From Chlorops oryzae (lineage: Eukaryota > Arthropoda > Insecta > Diptera > Chloropidae): a stretch of DNA of 64,000 nt. The notes under the pieces are model-generated. The model had not been told where the DNA came from, did no database searches, and worked only from the letters and a program-made list of their open reading frames with translations. Numbering within the stretch: the first letter of the stretch is position 1; each line of letters opens with the position of its first letter. This document shows, piece by piece, positions 1 to 11,599 of the stretch. The stretch is taken from assembly GCA_020466095.1 (NCBI GenBank), contig CM035806.1, positions 129,627,156-129,691,155 on the forward strand, written 5' to 3'. The translations under genes were made by a program, and so were the position numbers.

Positions 1-480
1 GAGATCGCGGATCAAATCATTCAGCTCCTTTTGGTTGTACGGTTGTTTGTATCGCGTATTTTCAGCGCATGATCCGCTCGTTGCTGTCGTTGTTGTGTTT
101 GTTTGCGTCGATGAACCACCTGCTGCATTGATTATTGGCCTTGCGGATGACAGTGGCTGAGGAAAATCAACAGAAGCAGCACTCGGGTAAACAATTTTGT
201 GTTTTGTATTCCCTGTAATTTTTCCAGGCAAAATTGTTGCGCAAAAGTATCAATCATTCCGATGATTTCTGGGCTTTCTCCATTCCATTGGCTTTGTAAA
301 AGGCCTTCTAGATTTCCATAAACTTTGATAGCAACTATTGCAACAGAGAGACGCCGACCATTTCACATCAGTTCGATGAACTTTGCGACCAAAATATTAT
401 TCGTATTGAGCTTGTACTCTCTGATTCATTTCAACCAATTGCCCTTTGAAACAATACTTCCCACAAATGTAACAAAAATT
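1..480 (-). pseudogene. Degenerate cysteine-rich repeat gene fragment
   Basis: Reading the minus strand from about 480 to the window edge gives one continuous frame of about 160 codons. It starts with a CYICGKYC-like cysteine pair and continues with a CCNSC motif, a PMEWRKPRNH block and a YPSAAS block. It leaves the window reading NQKELNDLIRDL. From memory of insect genomes, this order of motifs recalls a highly repeated, unnamed cysteine-rich gene family whose members have a metal-binding-like N-terminus followed by an ELNDL..DL segment. Two in-frame stops interrupt it: a TAA just before YFG and a TGA just before YFC, where family members would be expected to have another residue. It is therefore a decayed copy here, unless the stops are sequence errors. 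The 3' part lies outside the window. Function of the family is unknown to me; a database comparison would settle membership. Confidence 0.5.
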
Positions 481-671
481 ATTTTTATCAACTTTACAAA
501 TAGATTTTTCAGATATTCCTACGTTGTTTACTGTTGTGCCTTTTTATATTTCACTATAAGTCTTTATGTTTCTTGCTATTCACCCGACAAGCACTTTGTA
601 CAATGAAAACATCTAGACACATTTGCAACTATTTATACTAATTTAGCTAATCCAGTTATTTGTCGTTGCAG

Positions 672-914
672 CAGTGCCGTAGCAACCATAGGGGAAAGAG
701 GGGGCTTTGCCCCCCACGCATTTTTGTTTTTGCCCATGAAAAAAATTAAAAAAGGACAATAAATAAATGACAATCGAAAAAACATGCATTGAAAGCGTGC
801 ATGTAATGTGGTTTTAATTAAAATAGACGTTAAAATTGAAAAAGTTATTTTGCCTCCCACGCAAATTAAAAAAATAATTTTTCTCCCACGCAAAACAGAA
901 TTGCTACGGCACTG
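672..914. mobile_element. Short non-autonomous hAT-like element (243 bp)
   Basis: The ends are inverted repeats, CAGTGCCGTAGCAA on the left and its complement on the right, and the element is flanked by a perfect 8-bp direct repeat CGTTGCAG (664-671 and 915-922). An 8-bp target duplication with CAG-type ends is the signature of hAT transposons. No transposase is encoded. A GGGGGCTTTGCCCCCC hairpin lies near the left end. Confidence 0.88.
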
Positions 915-2116
915 CGTTGCAGGTGCGAAAACGTCACTCGAAATGATTAGTTGTTTATTGAGGATTTTAGTTGTGCGAAAAAAGGGGTTGATATTTGTGA
1001 GTGCAGGTAGAAATTATGCTCGGGTGCGGTAAAAGGGACTGCTATGGATTGTAGGGTAGTTACTTTTTTCAAGATTTATGGCTTTGTTTGTCAAATATTT
1101 AAATTTTTGACATTTTTTATTGCTAATTTTATGGGTACCTAATGAATTTGTTGTCCGTGCTAAAATTTAGAGTGTTGATATTTTAGCGTCTATGTACTCT
1201 AAGTGTGCGCGGAATCTTCGCCTTTCAATAATTGGTCTAGTTTTTATGACATCTCAAATATTTCCTGAGATATGGGTATTGTAGTAAGACAAATTCTGAT
1301 TTAATGCAATTCAGTTCATACAAGGTGGGCCCTCCTGACGTATACGCAACGTACAAATTCGCCACTTTTTTAACAAAATAAATAAAAAAGCAGTTTTTCG
1401 CTTATAACTTTCATATTTGTCATCCGATAATTGACTTCTGCGGCTCTCAATGTTCGCTACCATTGTATCCAAAACATGCATGCCTAATATTGGGTTAATT
1501 TGCACTACTTGCTAAGATATGGCTCGATAATTGAGTGAAAAAAGTGAAAATATGAGCGAAAAATGGCCTTTCTGATTTCATAGGAGCCACAATTATAATC
1601 GTAGGCTGGCTTAAGACACTTAAATTTTGGGCACGGTCTTCAGCTTTTCAATGAGCTTAGCTATCTTATACGGTAATTGAGTTATGGACCTAAATATGTG
1701 GCAAAGTAGAAAAAATGGACTTTTTTCACATTTTGGACCATATCTCGGAAACGGTACTTAAATCCATCAAACCAATGACCTTTTTAGAATGAGGGAGCCT
1801 TAAGCTAACCGAAAATAACCATTAGAAAAAAAGTGTATGAAAAAAATTTTTAGCATTGTGTAATAAAGATGCCGCTTTGGTAATATTGGCCCTAATAATA
1901 TGTAAAAACTCCGGCACACAAAACAAAAAAAAATCATTATTTTCATATCAAAATTCGAGCTTTTTGTCAATAATTTTAATTTTAATTTATATCATTACAC
2001 ATATTAATTTTTAGGCAATCAGAAAAAAACATTTTTCTGATTTTCGAGTGTGGGAAGCCGATGCGATCGATTTCGAACCCAGCTTACGGCGTTCTTCGTC
2101 AGGCATCTTATTATTA
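915..2116. other. No gene recognised
   Basis: AT-rich sequence with only short chance reading frames. A stretch near 2055-2090 faintly resembles a Pol III B box but no convincing tRNA-like unit could be drawn. Confidence 0.5.
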
Positions 2117-3388
2117 CACCGAAAAAAAATCCGTAGGTAATATTGAAGAAATGGGCTGCGTTATTGAAGTAACGGCAGTAAAAATAGAGCTAACTAAAAA
2201 AAGCAATCAATATGAATAAAGACGATATTCAATATGAAGAAATTCAAATCATGAAAAAAATTTCGTTATATTGAAGAAATATCTTCATATCTACGAAATT
2301 ATTTTAGTCAAATTTCTTCAAGTATATTATCCTGTTTCGTTAATATGAAGAAATTTCTTCATATTTACGAAAATAATTATTGATATTGAATAAATTTCTT
2401 CAATATTACGAACGATTTTCTTCAATATGAAGAAATTTATTAAAATACGCAACCCTGCTTAGTTATATTGAAATTATTTCTTCATATTTATATATTTCAA
2501 AATTTCATCATATGTATTAACTGTTGTGAGTCCCGTCTGTCTCACATCTGCTATTTTTTATAGACAAGAAAATCGTCCAAATATCATACACAAAACAGTA
2601 TATTAACTTTCTCATTGCAAGCAATAATGATTGACTAAATAAAGACTCGCGATAAGAATTAAAAAACAATTTTATGTATATATGATTGTGTCGTTAAAAG
2701 GACGAAAATTCTAAAATATTATGAAAGGACTGAAAGAAATTTTTCAAAATAATGCAGCATTTTCCCTAAAAATATACTTTAAACCAAAATGTCAAGTCAA
2801 AGTAAATTACATCGAAATTAATTTTAATATTATTTTTATTTAGTAATGCGTTTCTTATAATGCCTCCAAAGATCAATATTGTATATAGATATATATTTTT
2901 TGTACTATATTTTACAATTATATTCCAAAGTTAAGCATTAAAAAGTTAGATATTGTGCTGAGTTTTTGTGTGTTGTATACTACTTCATGTATTCATAACT
3001 ATGCATGGAAAAATTACACATTGTAATGTTGGTTTTTTTAAGCTAAGCTATATAGGTACTATTGTTGGGTGGTACAGTTTTGTTATTTTTTTTTTTAGTT
3101 GAGACACGAAAGCCTTTAATTTTTGGCTTTTAACGTCTGAGCTTAAGTAAATATTTAAAAAAAAATGTTTGTACAAATGTCCATACGCAAACGCTTTGCT
3201 TTGGGTACTCCAAGTTAAATAGTTCCCTGAAATAAATAAATAATTGTCGTTCAATTTCATCCACTTCATTAAACAAATTTAGCAATATAGCATCAATTGT
3301 TATACTTACTTGTATTTTCTAAAGTATTTTCAGCGTATCAACTTCCAGTGTCACCGGATGCAGTACGAAATATGAACCTCACTCATAT

Positions 3389-5015
3389 GGGCAATTCCAT
3401 TTGTTGGTACGTTACACTTTTTTTAATTTTGGGCACATAACTTCTTAAGTTTTTTAAACACGATGTCGAGCTTTTCCAGTAAATAAAGATAGGCATGAGT
3501 TCTAGAAAATACAATATTTAATTTTGAAAAAAGTCCATGGGGCATCCTGGTAATGCTGATTTAAAGGCGTTGGTACGTTACAAATTTTTCTAGCTGTTTT
3601 GAGAGAGCGGCAGATATTGTGAAAACTCTGCTCTCCTACTGAATGTAGTTTTACAAAATTTTTATGAATTATGTAAAAAAGGTTACTTTCGATGATTTTC
3701 ATTAAAAAACCCAAGAAATATGTGTTGATAAATTTTAAAAAATATTATACCCCTGTTGGTACGTTACGTTGGTATGTTACATACAAATTTTTGAAATCGA
3801 ACTGTCATAGAGATATCAAAGTAAAAAAAATTTTTACAAAAGATTTGACCTAAATCTATAAAATTAACCTTCTGAATAGTATAGAAGCTTTTTATGCCCG
3901 GCAGACTTTGTGTGCCGGGAATACTATCTTTTTGCATCTGTTTGAAACACCCAGGTGTTTCATCAAATGAGGGTACCTCCTGCTCATCAAGTAAAAAAAT
4001 TAGGCGTGATCGTTTATCCTTTAAAACTGTGTATGTCCAAAACAGGGTTGGATCGACGGTGGCTATATCGGGTTTGCACCCCTCTTTGGGAAATTTTGAT
4101 GGTTTGGATGGTTTGTGCATATCAAAGACTTCTATCCAACAAATATAAAAAATCAGGTGTGTGATTGGATTCCCGGGAATTCATTTCCCCGGGAAATTGA
4201 AATAAATACTCGGGAATTTAAATATGTTCGAAATTTTTTAATTCGAAAATTTTATCGTATAGCCGCTCTTTTGTTTTTGACAATGTCATTTCTTTCAAAA
4301 GTGCCATACATTCTTCAAAATATTGGAGGAACGAAATTCCCTTTCCCCAAAATTTGGGGAAAGGGAATCCAATCACATGCCCGAATAAAAAATTTACAAA
4401 CTAATTTTCAAGTTACATAGATCTTAGCACATTTGAAACTGCGACCGGTACCTTGTCAGGCTAACAATCATGAAAGCGTTGGTACGTTACAGCTTTTTAA
4501 TGCAATTTAAAATTAAAAATAACCCACAAATTTAATTTTTTTAACGGAATTCTTTGAACAATTTCGAATACTTAGAGGAAAAAATAAAGAGCATTTATTT
4601 CATCGACATGCTTTACTTTGACACTAACTTTGTTGCATTTAGCGTTGGTATGTTACACAAACTTTGCGGCCAAATGCAACACTGTCTGCGTCGCTTAAAA
4701 TTATACTTTTCGTACTTTTGCCAGCTTAATCTAAAGCTCTTGATTGTTAACCATAATTGGGCTTAGTTATATATCGAAAAATATATACATGTTTCATTTG
4801 CTGACCTTGGGAAAATTTTCGACGTTTGACATTTTTCTTCGAATAATTTAAGCTTTTCACAAAACACGCGTGTCCAATTGCGAAAAAAGGATGCACTATA
4901 TGAATTTGACAGCAACGTATAGATTACATATCTGTTCAACTATTATTGATATTTTTTTCCAACTTTAATCGAAAAAAATTTTTTTTTCTTCTCATCGATT
5001 TCTGTGGAATTGCCC
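3389..5015. mobile_element. 1.6 kb TIR element with six GTTGGTACGTTACA repeats
   Basis: The ends are GGGCAATTCCA and its complement. Compared with the uninterrupted copy near 34480, the insertion lies in CATATG and is flanked by ATAT on both sides (3385-3388, 5016-5019). The interior carries six same-strand copies of a 13-14 bp word, GTTGGTACGTTACA or close variants, at 3403, 3569, 3755, 3768, 4478 and 4644. Two are directly abutting. A small inner inverted-repeat element sits at 4161-4376. A shorter relative with the same ends lies at 60313-60514. I see no convincing protein. Confidence 0.72.
4161..4376. repeat. Small inverted-repeat element inside the 1.6 kb element
   Basis: The segment begins GTGATTGGATTCCC and ends with its exact complement. 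Inside each end are further GGGGAAA/CCGGGAAA palindromic words, so it can form a hairpin. No clear target duplication was found. Confidence 0.5.
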
Positions 5016-6216
5016 ATATGCAGAAGCGTCTCCATGTCAATGTGGCACTTTAGAAAACTTGAGTTTATTAAAAACGGAACACTTCGCAAAATATATATGA
5101 ATTAATACACACCTATCAAATTTTCTGCGATTTTGAACGCGAGCAATATTTTCATTCAATTTTCAAATTAAACACAATTTCTCTGCTTCCATAAAAAACG
5201 TGTTTTCACTTCATGGACGAACTTTGCTTATGACGCTTAATCTTCTGCCTTAAGACTCATCAACCCCAAGAACTTCTTAAAAATATTTACTTTTTCGTAA
5301 TATTGAAGAAATTCTTCATATCTCAAGAATTACATTAGTCATATTGAAGAAATTTCTTTATTTATACGAAATAAATTCGTTAAATTTAATATATAAAATA
5401 ATTTTAAGACACTTTCGTCGTCATATTGAAAAAATTTCTTCATATTTACGAAATTAATTTCTTTATATTCACCAATACGTTTTGTTATATTAACAAAATT
5501 TCTTCATATCAACAAACAAATTACGTCATATTGAAGAAATTTCTTCATTTATACGAAAATTCTAAATTTTAAAATGTCCTATGAAAGCTTTTGTCATATG
5601 TAAGAAAATTTCTTCAGTATGAAGAAATGTTTTCGTACCTATGAAGAAATTTTGTTATATTGATTAAACTATCTAACTCATATTGAAGAATTTTTTTTCG
5701 TTCCATTCACAAAATTTCAGCAATATAACAAATATTTTCGTCTGCATGAAGAAAATTCGTTATATTGACTAAAATTCGTATTCAAATATTTACGAAATTT
5801 TTTATTCAATATTACTGCCGATATTTCTTTCAGTGTACATACATTTGGAAATTCTGTCTTTAACCGTTTCACAATAATTGGGATAATATATGTATATCAA
5901 GGTAATTTTGAACATACATATTTAGACCTGAAATCTGAGCAAATCTGCGGTTATATTCGTAGTGAAAATATTAAACCAAATTCAATATAGTAATAAGGTA
6001 GCCACCCAAAAGTGCTTCAAAGTTTTCACCTGAGTGGAGATAATATAAACGAACGAAATTTTGAACAAAACGTAATCCTTTGTGCAAGCATCTGAAAATA
6101 GCTCGCTAAGATGGAAATCCCGCCTACTTCACATATCGCTAACCCCAAGGCATCAATACCTTAATTTTTTTCAAAAACTGACCTACCTACCCACGACCAG
6201 CTCTCATTATTACTCA

Positions 6217-6684
6217 TTATTACATTACTCTCTCTCTCTCTCTCTCTGTTTCTCCCTCTTTCTCTCCTTCTCCTTCTCCTTTTCCTTCTCCTCCTCTCTC
6301 CCATTCTCTCTTCCATCCTCTCTTTCTTTCTCTCTTTTTAGCTATCTTTATGTCTCTTTTCCTTTCATTCTCTCTAATTCCCTCTCTTTCTCTCCATTTT
6401 TATCTCTCTCTCTCTCCCTTTTTCTCACTCTTTTTCTCTCTATCTTTCTATCTCTCGTCTCTTTTCTCTTTCCCTCTCTCTATCTCTTTGCCTCTCTCTG
6501 TCTTGCTCTTTATCTCTCTCTCTCTCTCTCTATTGGTTTCTCTTTCGCTGTCATTCACTCTCTTTCGATCACTTTTTCTGTAACTCTCTCCTATTCTTTC
6601 TCTCATTCTCTCTCTCATTCTCTCTCTCATTCTCTCTCTCATTCTCTGTCTCATTCTTTCTTTTATTCTCTCTCTCATTCTCTC
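6217..6684. repeat. Long CT microsatellite, left part
   Basis: Imperfect (CT)n tract. It continues at 7563-7699; the two parts were one tract before a hAT-like element inserted. The long serine/leucine-rich or arginine/glutamate-rich reading frames across it are by-products of the repeat. Confidence 0.95.
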
Positions 6685-7562
6685 CAGGGTTCGGACTTGA
6701 AAATTGAGAATCGGAGTATAAGTATTTAGAAAAAAAGCGAAGTAAAACGGATTTTTGCGGAGTAGATTTTAGTTTTTTTAAATTTAAAACATGTAAATTT
6801 ATGTATGTTCATTTTAATCAAACGTATGTCCTTATTATACTCAATAAATATTTAAAGAATAATGAACATTTTTCCATCAGGTATAAAAAATGCCAATATA
6901 GTTTTTTAAACTTTATTTATAACAAAGCAATAAACTCAAACTTGAACAATTTAGTAAAACAAAAATTCAACGTAGGTACATTAAAGTATAACAAAAGAGT
7001 CATCATTCATAATTGAAATTCATAAATCTTAAATCTGCTTAATATTCCTTTGGAACAAATTGACCATTTAGGAATTTATAGTTGAAAAAATAATTTCTTT
7101 AAATAAAGCGAAGGCACAAATTTTTTTCCATTTTCACGTCTATAAAGCACGATGTCATCAATGGTAATGGCATTTCTGTATTTGATAAACCTACAACCAC
7201 GACTGCCACTTGAAAAAATCAGAAAGCGCCAAAAAATACAAAAGAGCCATGGCAGCCGTGCCTACAAAATATTGTTCTCTTTCACTTATATAGCCCAAGA
7301 CATATTTAATAAGGCGATAGCAACAACTAGAGAGAGTTTGAAGGAATGTCAAAATCATCTGTGAAGTTGCCACCACGTTATTAAAAACTCGTTGACATAG
7401 AATAAACGAAGATGCTGCCAGCATTATTCAATTCTTATACAAATACGTATGTTTAAAAAAAGGGGAGTAGATTAAAACTTTTATGTAGTGGCGGAGTAGA
7501 ATCTGAAGATTTCCAAAAGTACGGAGTAGATCTACTCCGATCGGAGTAAAGTCCGAACCCTG
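6685..7562. mobile_element. Non-autonomous hAT-like element in a CT microsatellite
   Basis: The terminal inverted repeats are CAGGGTTCGGACTT and its exact complement, with further GGAGTAGA words inside both ends. The 8-bp direct repeat ATTCTCTC flanks it (6677-6684 and 7563-7570). The 878-bp body has no recognisable transposase. Because the target was a CT repeat, part of the flanking match could be chance, but the inverted termini are unambiguous. Confidence 0.85.
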
Positions 7563-7699
7563 ATTCTCTCTCTCTAATTCTCTCTCTTATTCGGTCTCTC
7601 GATCTCGATCTCTCTCTCTCTCTCATTCTCTCTCTGTATCTCATTCTCCCTCTCTCTATCTCTTTCTCATTCTGCCTCTCTCTATCTCTTTCTCTTTCC
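7563..7699. repeat. CT microsatellite, right part
   Basis: Continuation of the tract at 6217-6684, displaced by the hAT-like insertion. Confidence 0.9.
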
Positions 7700-9780
7700 A
7701 TCGCTTTTAATTATTTTTTCGGATATGTAAAGGGTGTAAAAATGAGATGAGGAAATCTATTTTGGTACAAATTATCACTAAAACGATGAGAACGGACATC
7801 CCTTCCTTCCTAACAATATTCTCAACTTATCCGTGCAAACCGGGTGTTCTTTTCCAGTGCGTGACCAATTAAAATCGAAAATATTCCGACGTCGACATTT
7901 TCCACCTTCCTTGTGGATACCCCTATTGATTTTGAAAATGTCCATTTTTTACCATTTGCTGAGGAACAAAACGGTATCCAGTGGAAACGTATAGAACCGA
8001 ATAGATGGAATTGAGAAAACGGAAGGCAGCTGGAGGGAGCGAAAAGAAAAACTAAAACTTTCGCATTCATGTACCACAATGCTGGCGATGTGTCCACGTG
8101 CCCTGTAATAATGCAAATTCATTATTTGCAAAGGATTTTGTTTGACGAACAGATTCTGTAAAAAATAAAAAACCAATCTGAACCGAACGGAACTGAACGC
8201 GAAAATGTATCCTCGCAGCGATTCGAGTGGGACGCGATTCAAAATTAACAATTTTTAGAATTTATTTCAATTCTATATTGCGTTCAATCGCTTTGAACTG
8301 TTTACTCATTTTTCCCCAGAAGAAATCCGTAAAGTGTTACTGGTCTTTCAATGCACTGCACAAAAAAAAAAGCAAAAGAGAAAGGTGCCTCCACCTACGA
8401 ACAATTGAAATTTCGATGCCATTGAAAAACGGTAGAAAAAAACGTAATGAAATGAAATGAACCAATTCACTGAAATATTCTCGTTTCCCTATAAACTCCC
8501 ACTCCCAACGAACGGTCGTAGAACTTTTATAAATAACAACATGAAAAACCGATTCCTCGATCGATCCTATGGCAAAAGAAAGGGCGAGGGTTGCTTTGCT
8601 GTCACGATGTTTGAGCATTGTATTATCCTGCCTGTTGGATACGAATGCAACAATTGCAATACACCTCACACCTTCAACCTCACAGCTTAAGCCTCACACC
8701 CCAACGCCTACACCATATTCCATTGAACCGTGGTAGAGGGTGTTTGTTCGGGTCGTATGGGTCGACAGAACAGAACAGGGGTCATTCATGCTTGGTCTAT
8801 GGTGCTTACAATATTTTCTTTTTTCTAAGTAATATGTTTTAAAACACTCAACATACTCCACAGGTGTCCAACTAATGCAAGAAACAACGCAATGAATATT
8901 CATGGGAAAGCTGGTATTAGACAAATTGTTTTGTTGCTATTGCTGCCTATTCTTTTTTTGTCCTCACTCGTTACTTTCTCCCCTTTTCCTTTGTTAATTT
9001 ATATTGTTTTTTTTTTGTTGTTGTTAATTTTTTTGGCGGGTTAAAAGGAAACCCATTTATCAATTATGACAACCGATGACAGGTAACACGATAACCAAAT
9101 AGAAACGGACTTGTTTTCCATTTAGCAGTCCTCATACCTTATGTAAAGAGTGATAGCTCATAGCTGATTGGCATACAGGACGTGCAGAAGAAGCGGGGCT
9201 AGCTGCTGGTTCGACAAATTTATGACATCGTTACCTGTCGAACTTAAATGAATTGATTTCAAATCTCTTACCTCCACCCACTTTTTTTTCAATACGCCCT
9301 CAAATTGGCAATGGAATCGAATGCGGCCAGCCTACCGACTGATAAATGATGTGACCTTTGAAACTGGCAAAAGTAGTTACAGTGTAAACTTACGATAATG
9401 GAACACTCGAGAGGTCCTAGTGCGTGATCTCTTTATACTTGGTTACTTGATATTATAAGGGATCTAACCCCCATAATCACGCACAACCATGTTTGTTTGT
9501 TTGTTTTCTTCTTATCGCAGAACTAATCAATTTTGAAGATTCCCGATCCAGATTCAATCCCTCAGCCAATCTATTGTCCACATTGTCGACAGAGCTCATT
9601 TCGTCTGGAGAATTTGAATGGCGCAATTTCTTTATAAGGCAGCACCCCAGCAGGAAAAGTCCCCATGACAATATCAGTGATGTCAGGATGACTTTGGAGC
9701 GGCGTATGCATAATGTGACCAACGTTTTTGAGAACCAAAGCAGTACATTTGCTGAAAATTGAGACTAAAAAGAAGAACAA
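7700..9780. other. No gene recognised
   Basis: Mixed-composition DNA with short uninformative reading frames on both strands. A GTGCGTGAT/ATCACGCAC inverted pair spans about 9420-9483 and could be the remains of a small element. Confidence 0.5.
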
Positions 9781-10086
9781 AGGAGTACGTAGGATATTTT
9801 TTATTAAAAAGGCTTGAATATACAATTTTAAATTACTATATGTACATTTGAATGCATATTTTTAAAAAAATGCTAAGAAAACAGGCTTTAATTATTGCCA
9901 TGCAGGAGCTGAAGCTTTCATGCTATTGTATATATTCGTGCAAAGTTTTTGAGCTTTGTCTCCAGCTTCAACTCCGCTTTAATTTTAGTCTGACCAAAAC
10001 TAGAATTGATTTACATTTATACTATTTTTGTTCTGGTTTATGTTTGCTTTTTCAAAATCATATTTTGCCAAACTACCAATTTGCTT

Positions 10087-10461
10087 TTAAAGCGTTGGTT
10101 GTGTCTTTAAAAAGTTAAACAAGTCATTGCATTTGTAGCTTAAGTTATATTTTATGCTTAAAATGCATTCCAAGGTTTGGACTTGTAAACGAGTTTTCTC
10201 AACTGTACAAAGCTTATTAACGGCTGAAAAAACCCGCTCAACTGGAGCTGATGATCCAGAAATGCAAATAGCATATTCGGTTAATAGCGCCAATTCGCAA
10301 TATGCAAGATCCTGGCTTTCCATATGCTTAACAATGCATCGATCTTCTGTCGGTACGTTTTTGTCCTTCCATGTGTAATTTTTTTCCAAAGTACAATAAA
10401 GCCTTATAGAACAATATTGTTCAAACAATCCGAGAATTTCGAGAATGGAAGTGTTGTACAC
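10087..10461 (-). pseudogene. hAT transposase C-terminal fragment
   Basis: About 124 codons remain open on the minus strand. The segment SGSSAPVERVFSAVNK, followed by EKTRLQVQTLECILSIKYN, matches the hAT family C-terminal dimerisation region, whose hallmark is a small-residue stretch, then (V/S)ER.FS, then a leucine-rich LxxETLxxLLxIKxN helix. A full hAT transposase is usually 500-700 residues, so only the tail is present and the RNase H-like catalytic core is missing. The upstream sequence does not extend the frame recognisably. It is a dead remnant and could once have mobilised the many non-autonomous hAT-like elements here, but I cannot link it to a particular set of ends. Confidence 0.8.
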
Positions 10462-10807
10462 TATTGGACGAATTGGAATTGTTTAATTTAACAGTGAAAA
10501 ACGGTACAAACAGTACAAGGATGTACATTCAGCTGTGCTGCGAAGTACGTAGTACACGGATCGAAAAAAAAAGTACTGTAGTCCTAAAAACAGTAAGGTT
10601 GGTCATATTAGGTATGCATGACAATTCGTCGGACATTTTGTATGACATTTGAACACGAACTGACAGGGACTTCCTGGGTGACTTTGTCTTCGTGGGATGA
10701 GAAAAAGTCGCGAAAAAAGCGTTTGAGAGCACCACAGCACATGCTCTTTTCTCTTTAAATGTCAATTTACAGAGACTAGTTTTGAAAATTCTCATCTTTG
10801 TTTTTTC

Positions 10808-11448
10808 CAGGGAATGAAACCGGAACGAATAACGGTAACGGTAAGGGTAACGGTAACAAATATTTTGCGAACATCGGTATCGGTAAAGGTAAAGGTTTTC
10901 CTTGTATAACGGTAAGGGTTTTACCGGTATATACCGGTAATTGTAACGGAATAAATTTCAAAATTGTCCTTTAGGAATTGAAATACTTATTTTAGGCTGT
11001 TCAAATTGCATTTCATATTAACACTTCAATTATGAAGAAAAGTTTGTAAACTGCAAGCTATTTCTCAGTAATTCCTTATAAGAGCATATATGAATGACTG
11101 ATGATTGCTTCCAAAAAACGCTCGCGTTCCGCGCATCTACGTTATTCACAGGTTTAATAGCAGGATTCATAGACAACATAGGCTTGTCATTGACTAATAA
11201 ATAAACTATTCCGGCAAAAACTATTGAACAAGTAGGTATTGTCGTTGGTACAATAAGCATGTGAACTAGTTTTCTTGTCTCTATTTATTACAGTATAGAC
11301 TTTTTTTATTTTACCGCTAACACAGCTATAAGGGTATCAGTAACGGTAAAGGTAGCTAAGTATTTATATCGGTAACGGTAAGGGTAATCAAAACGAAACG
11401 GTATTTAAGAGGTAACGGTAACGGTAAGGGTAACGGTTTCATTCCCTG
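10808..11448. mobile_element. Non-autonomous hAT-like element with GGTAACGG arrays
   Basis: The termini are CAGGGAATGAAACCG and its exact complement, with a perfect 8-bp direct repeat GTTTTTTC on both sides (10800-10807, 11449-11456). Just inside each end are clusters of GGTAACGGTAAGGGTAACGG-type hexamers, in opposite orientations at the two ends. Such subterminal arrays in hAT elements are typically transposase-binding sites. Length is 641 bp and no transposase is encoded. Confidence 0.92.
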
Positions 11449-11503
11449 GTTTTTTCTTTGAATATTTCGCAAATTTAAAAAAATCTATTTTAAACATTTT
11501 TTG

Positions 11504-11580
11504 TTGGTCCCAGCCAGGGATTGAACCTGCGATATTCGGATTGTGAGACAAACACTCATCCACCACACCAATTCATGCTA
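11504..11580 (-). repeat. tRNA-derived SINE fragment
   Basis: On the minus strand a tRNA-like unit is visible: a GGTGTGGTGGATG A-box-like word, then GGTTCAATCCC as a B box, about 50 nt apart. The region after it is not a clean acceptor stem, so it is not a functional tRNA gene. On the plus strand the wording around GGGATTGAACC and GGATTGTGAG resembles the right-hand tRNA-like end of the element at 13935-14395, so it may be a broken copy of that family. Confidence 0.6.
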
Positions 11581-11599
11581 ACGCTCAACTGACGCTTAA

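Larger units (their letters stand above)
2117..5835. mobile_element. Palindromic-arm TIR element, copy D1 (interrupted)
   Basis: The outer ends are related inverted repeats: CACCGAAAAAAAATCC at the left and the complement of CACTGAAAGAAATATC at the right, flanked by TA on both sides. Each arm (about 2117-2470 and 5270-5835) is built from many degenerate copies of the self-complementary word GAAGAAATTTCTTC, so each arm can fold on itself and on the other arm. The interior is interrupted by a separate element at 3389-5015. A second copy (28072-35308) shares both arms and the segments at 3200-3390 and 5020-5270, which shows where the insertion occurred. No transposase is recognisable. The superfamily is uncertain; the TA flank would fit a Tc1/mariner-like mobiliser, but the second copy is flanked by CA. 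Confidence 0.7.

Noticed and set aside
6082..6729. 215-codon serine/leucine-rich reading frame
   Set aside because: It is produced by the CT microsatellite and has no start context or domain; composition alone explains its length.
9420..9483. GTGCGTGAT/ATCACGCAC inverted pair as a transcription terminator
   Set aside because: Rho-independent terminators do not apply to this genome and no T-run or gene end is nearby.
10820..10930. GGTAAG/GGTAAC arrays as telomeric repeats
   Set aside because: They are confined to the two ends of one element with an exact 8-bp target duplication, in opposite orientations.
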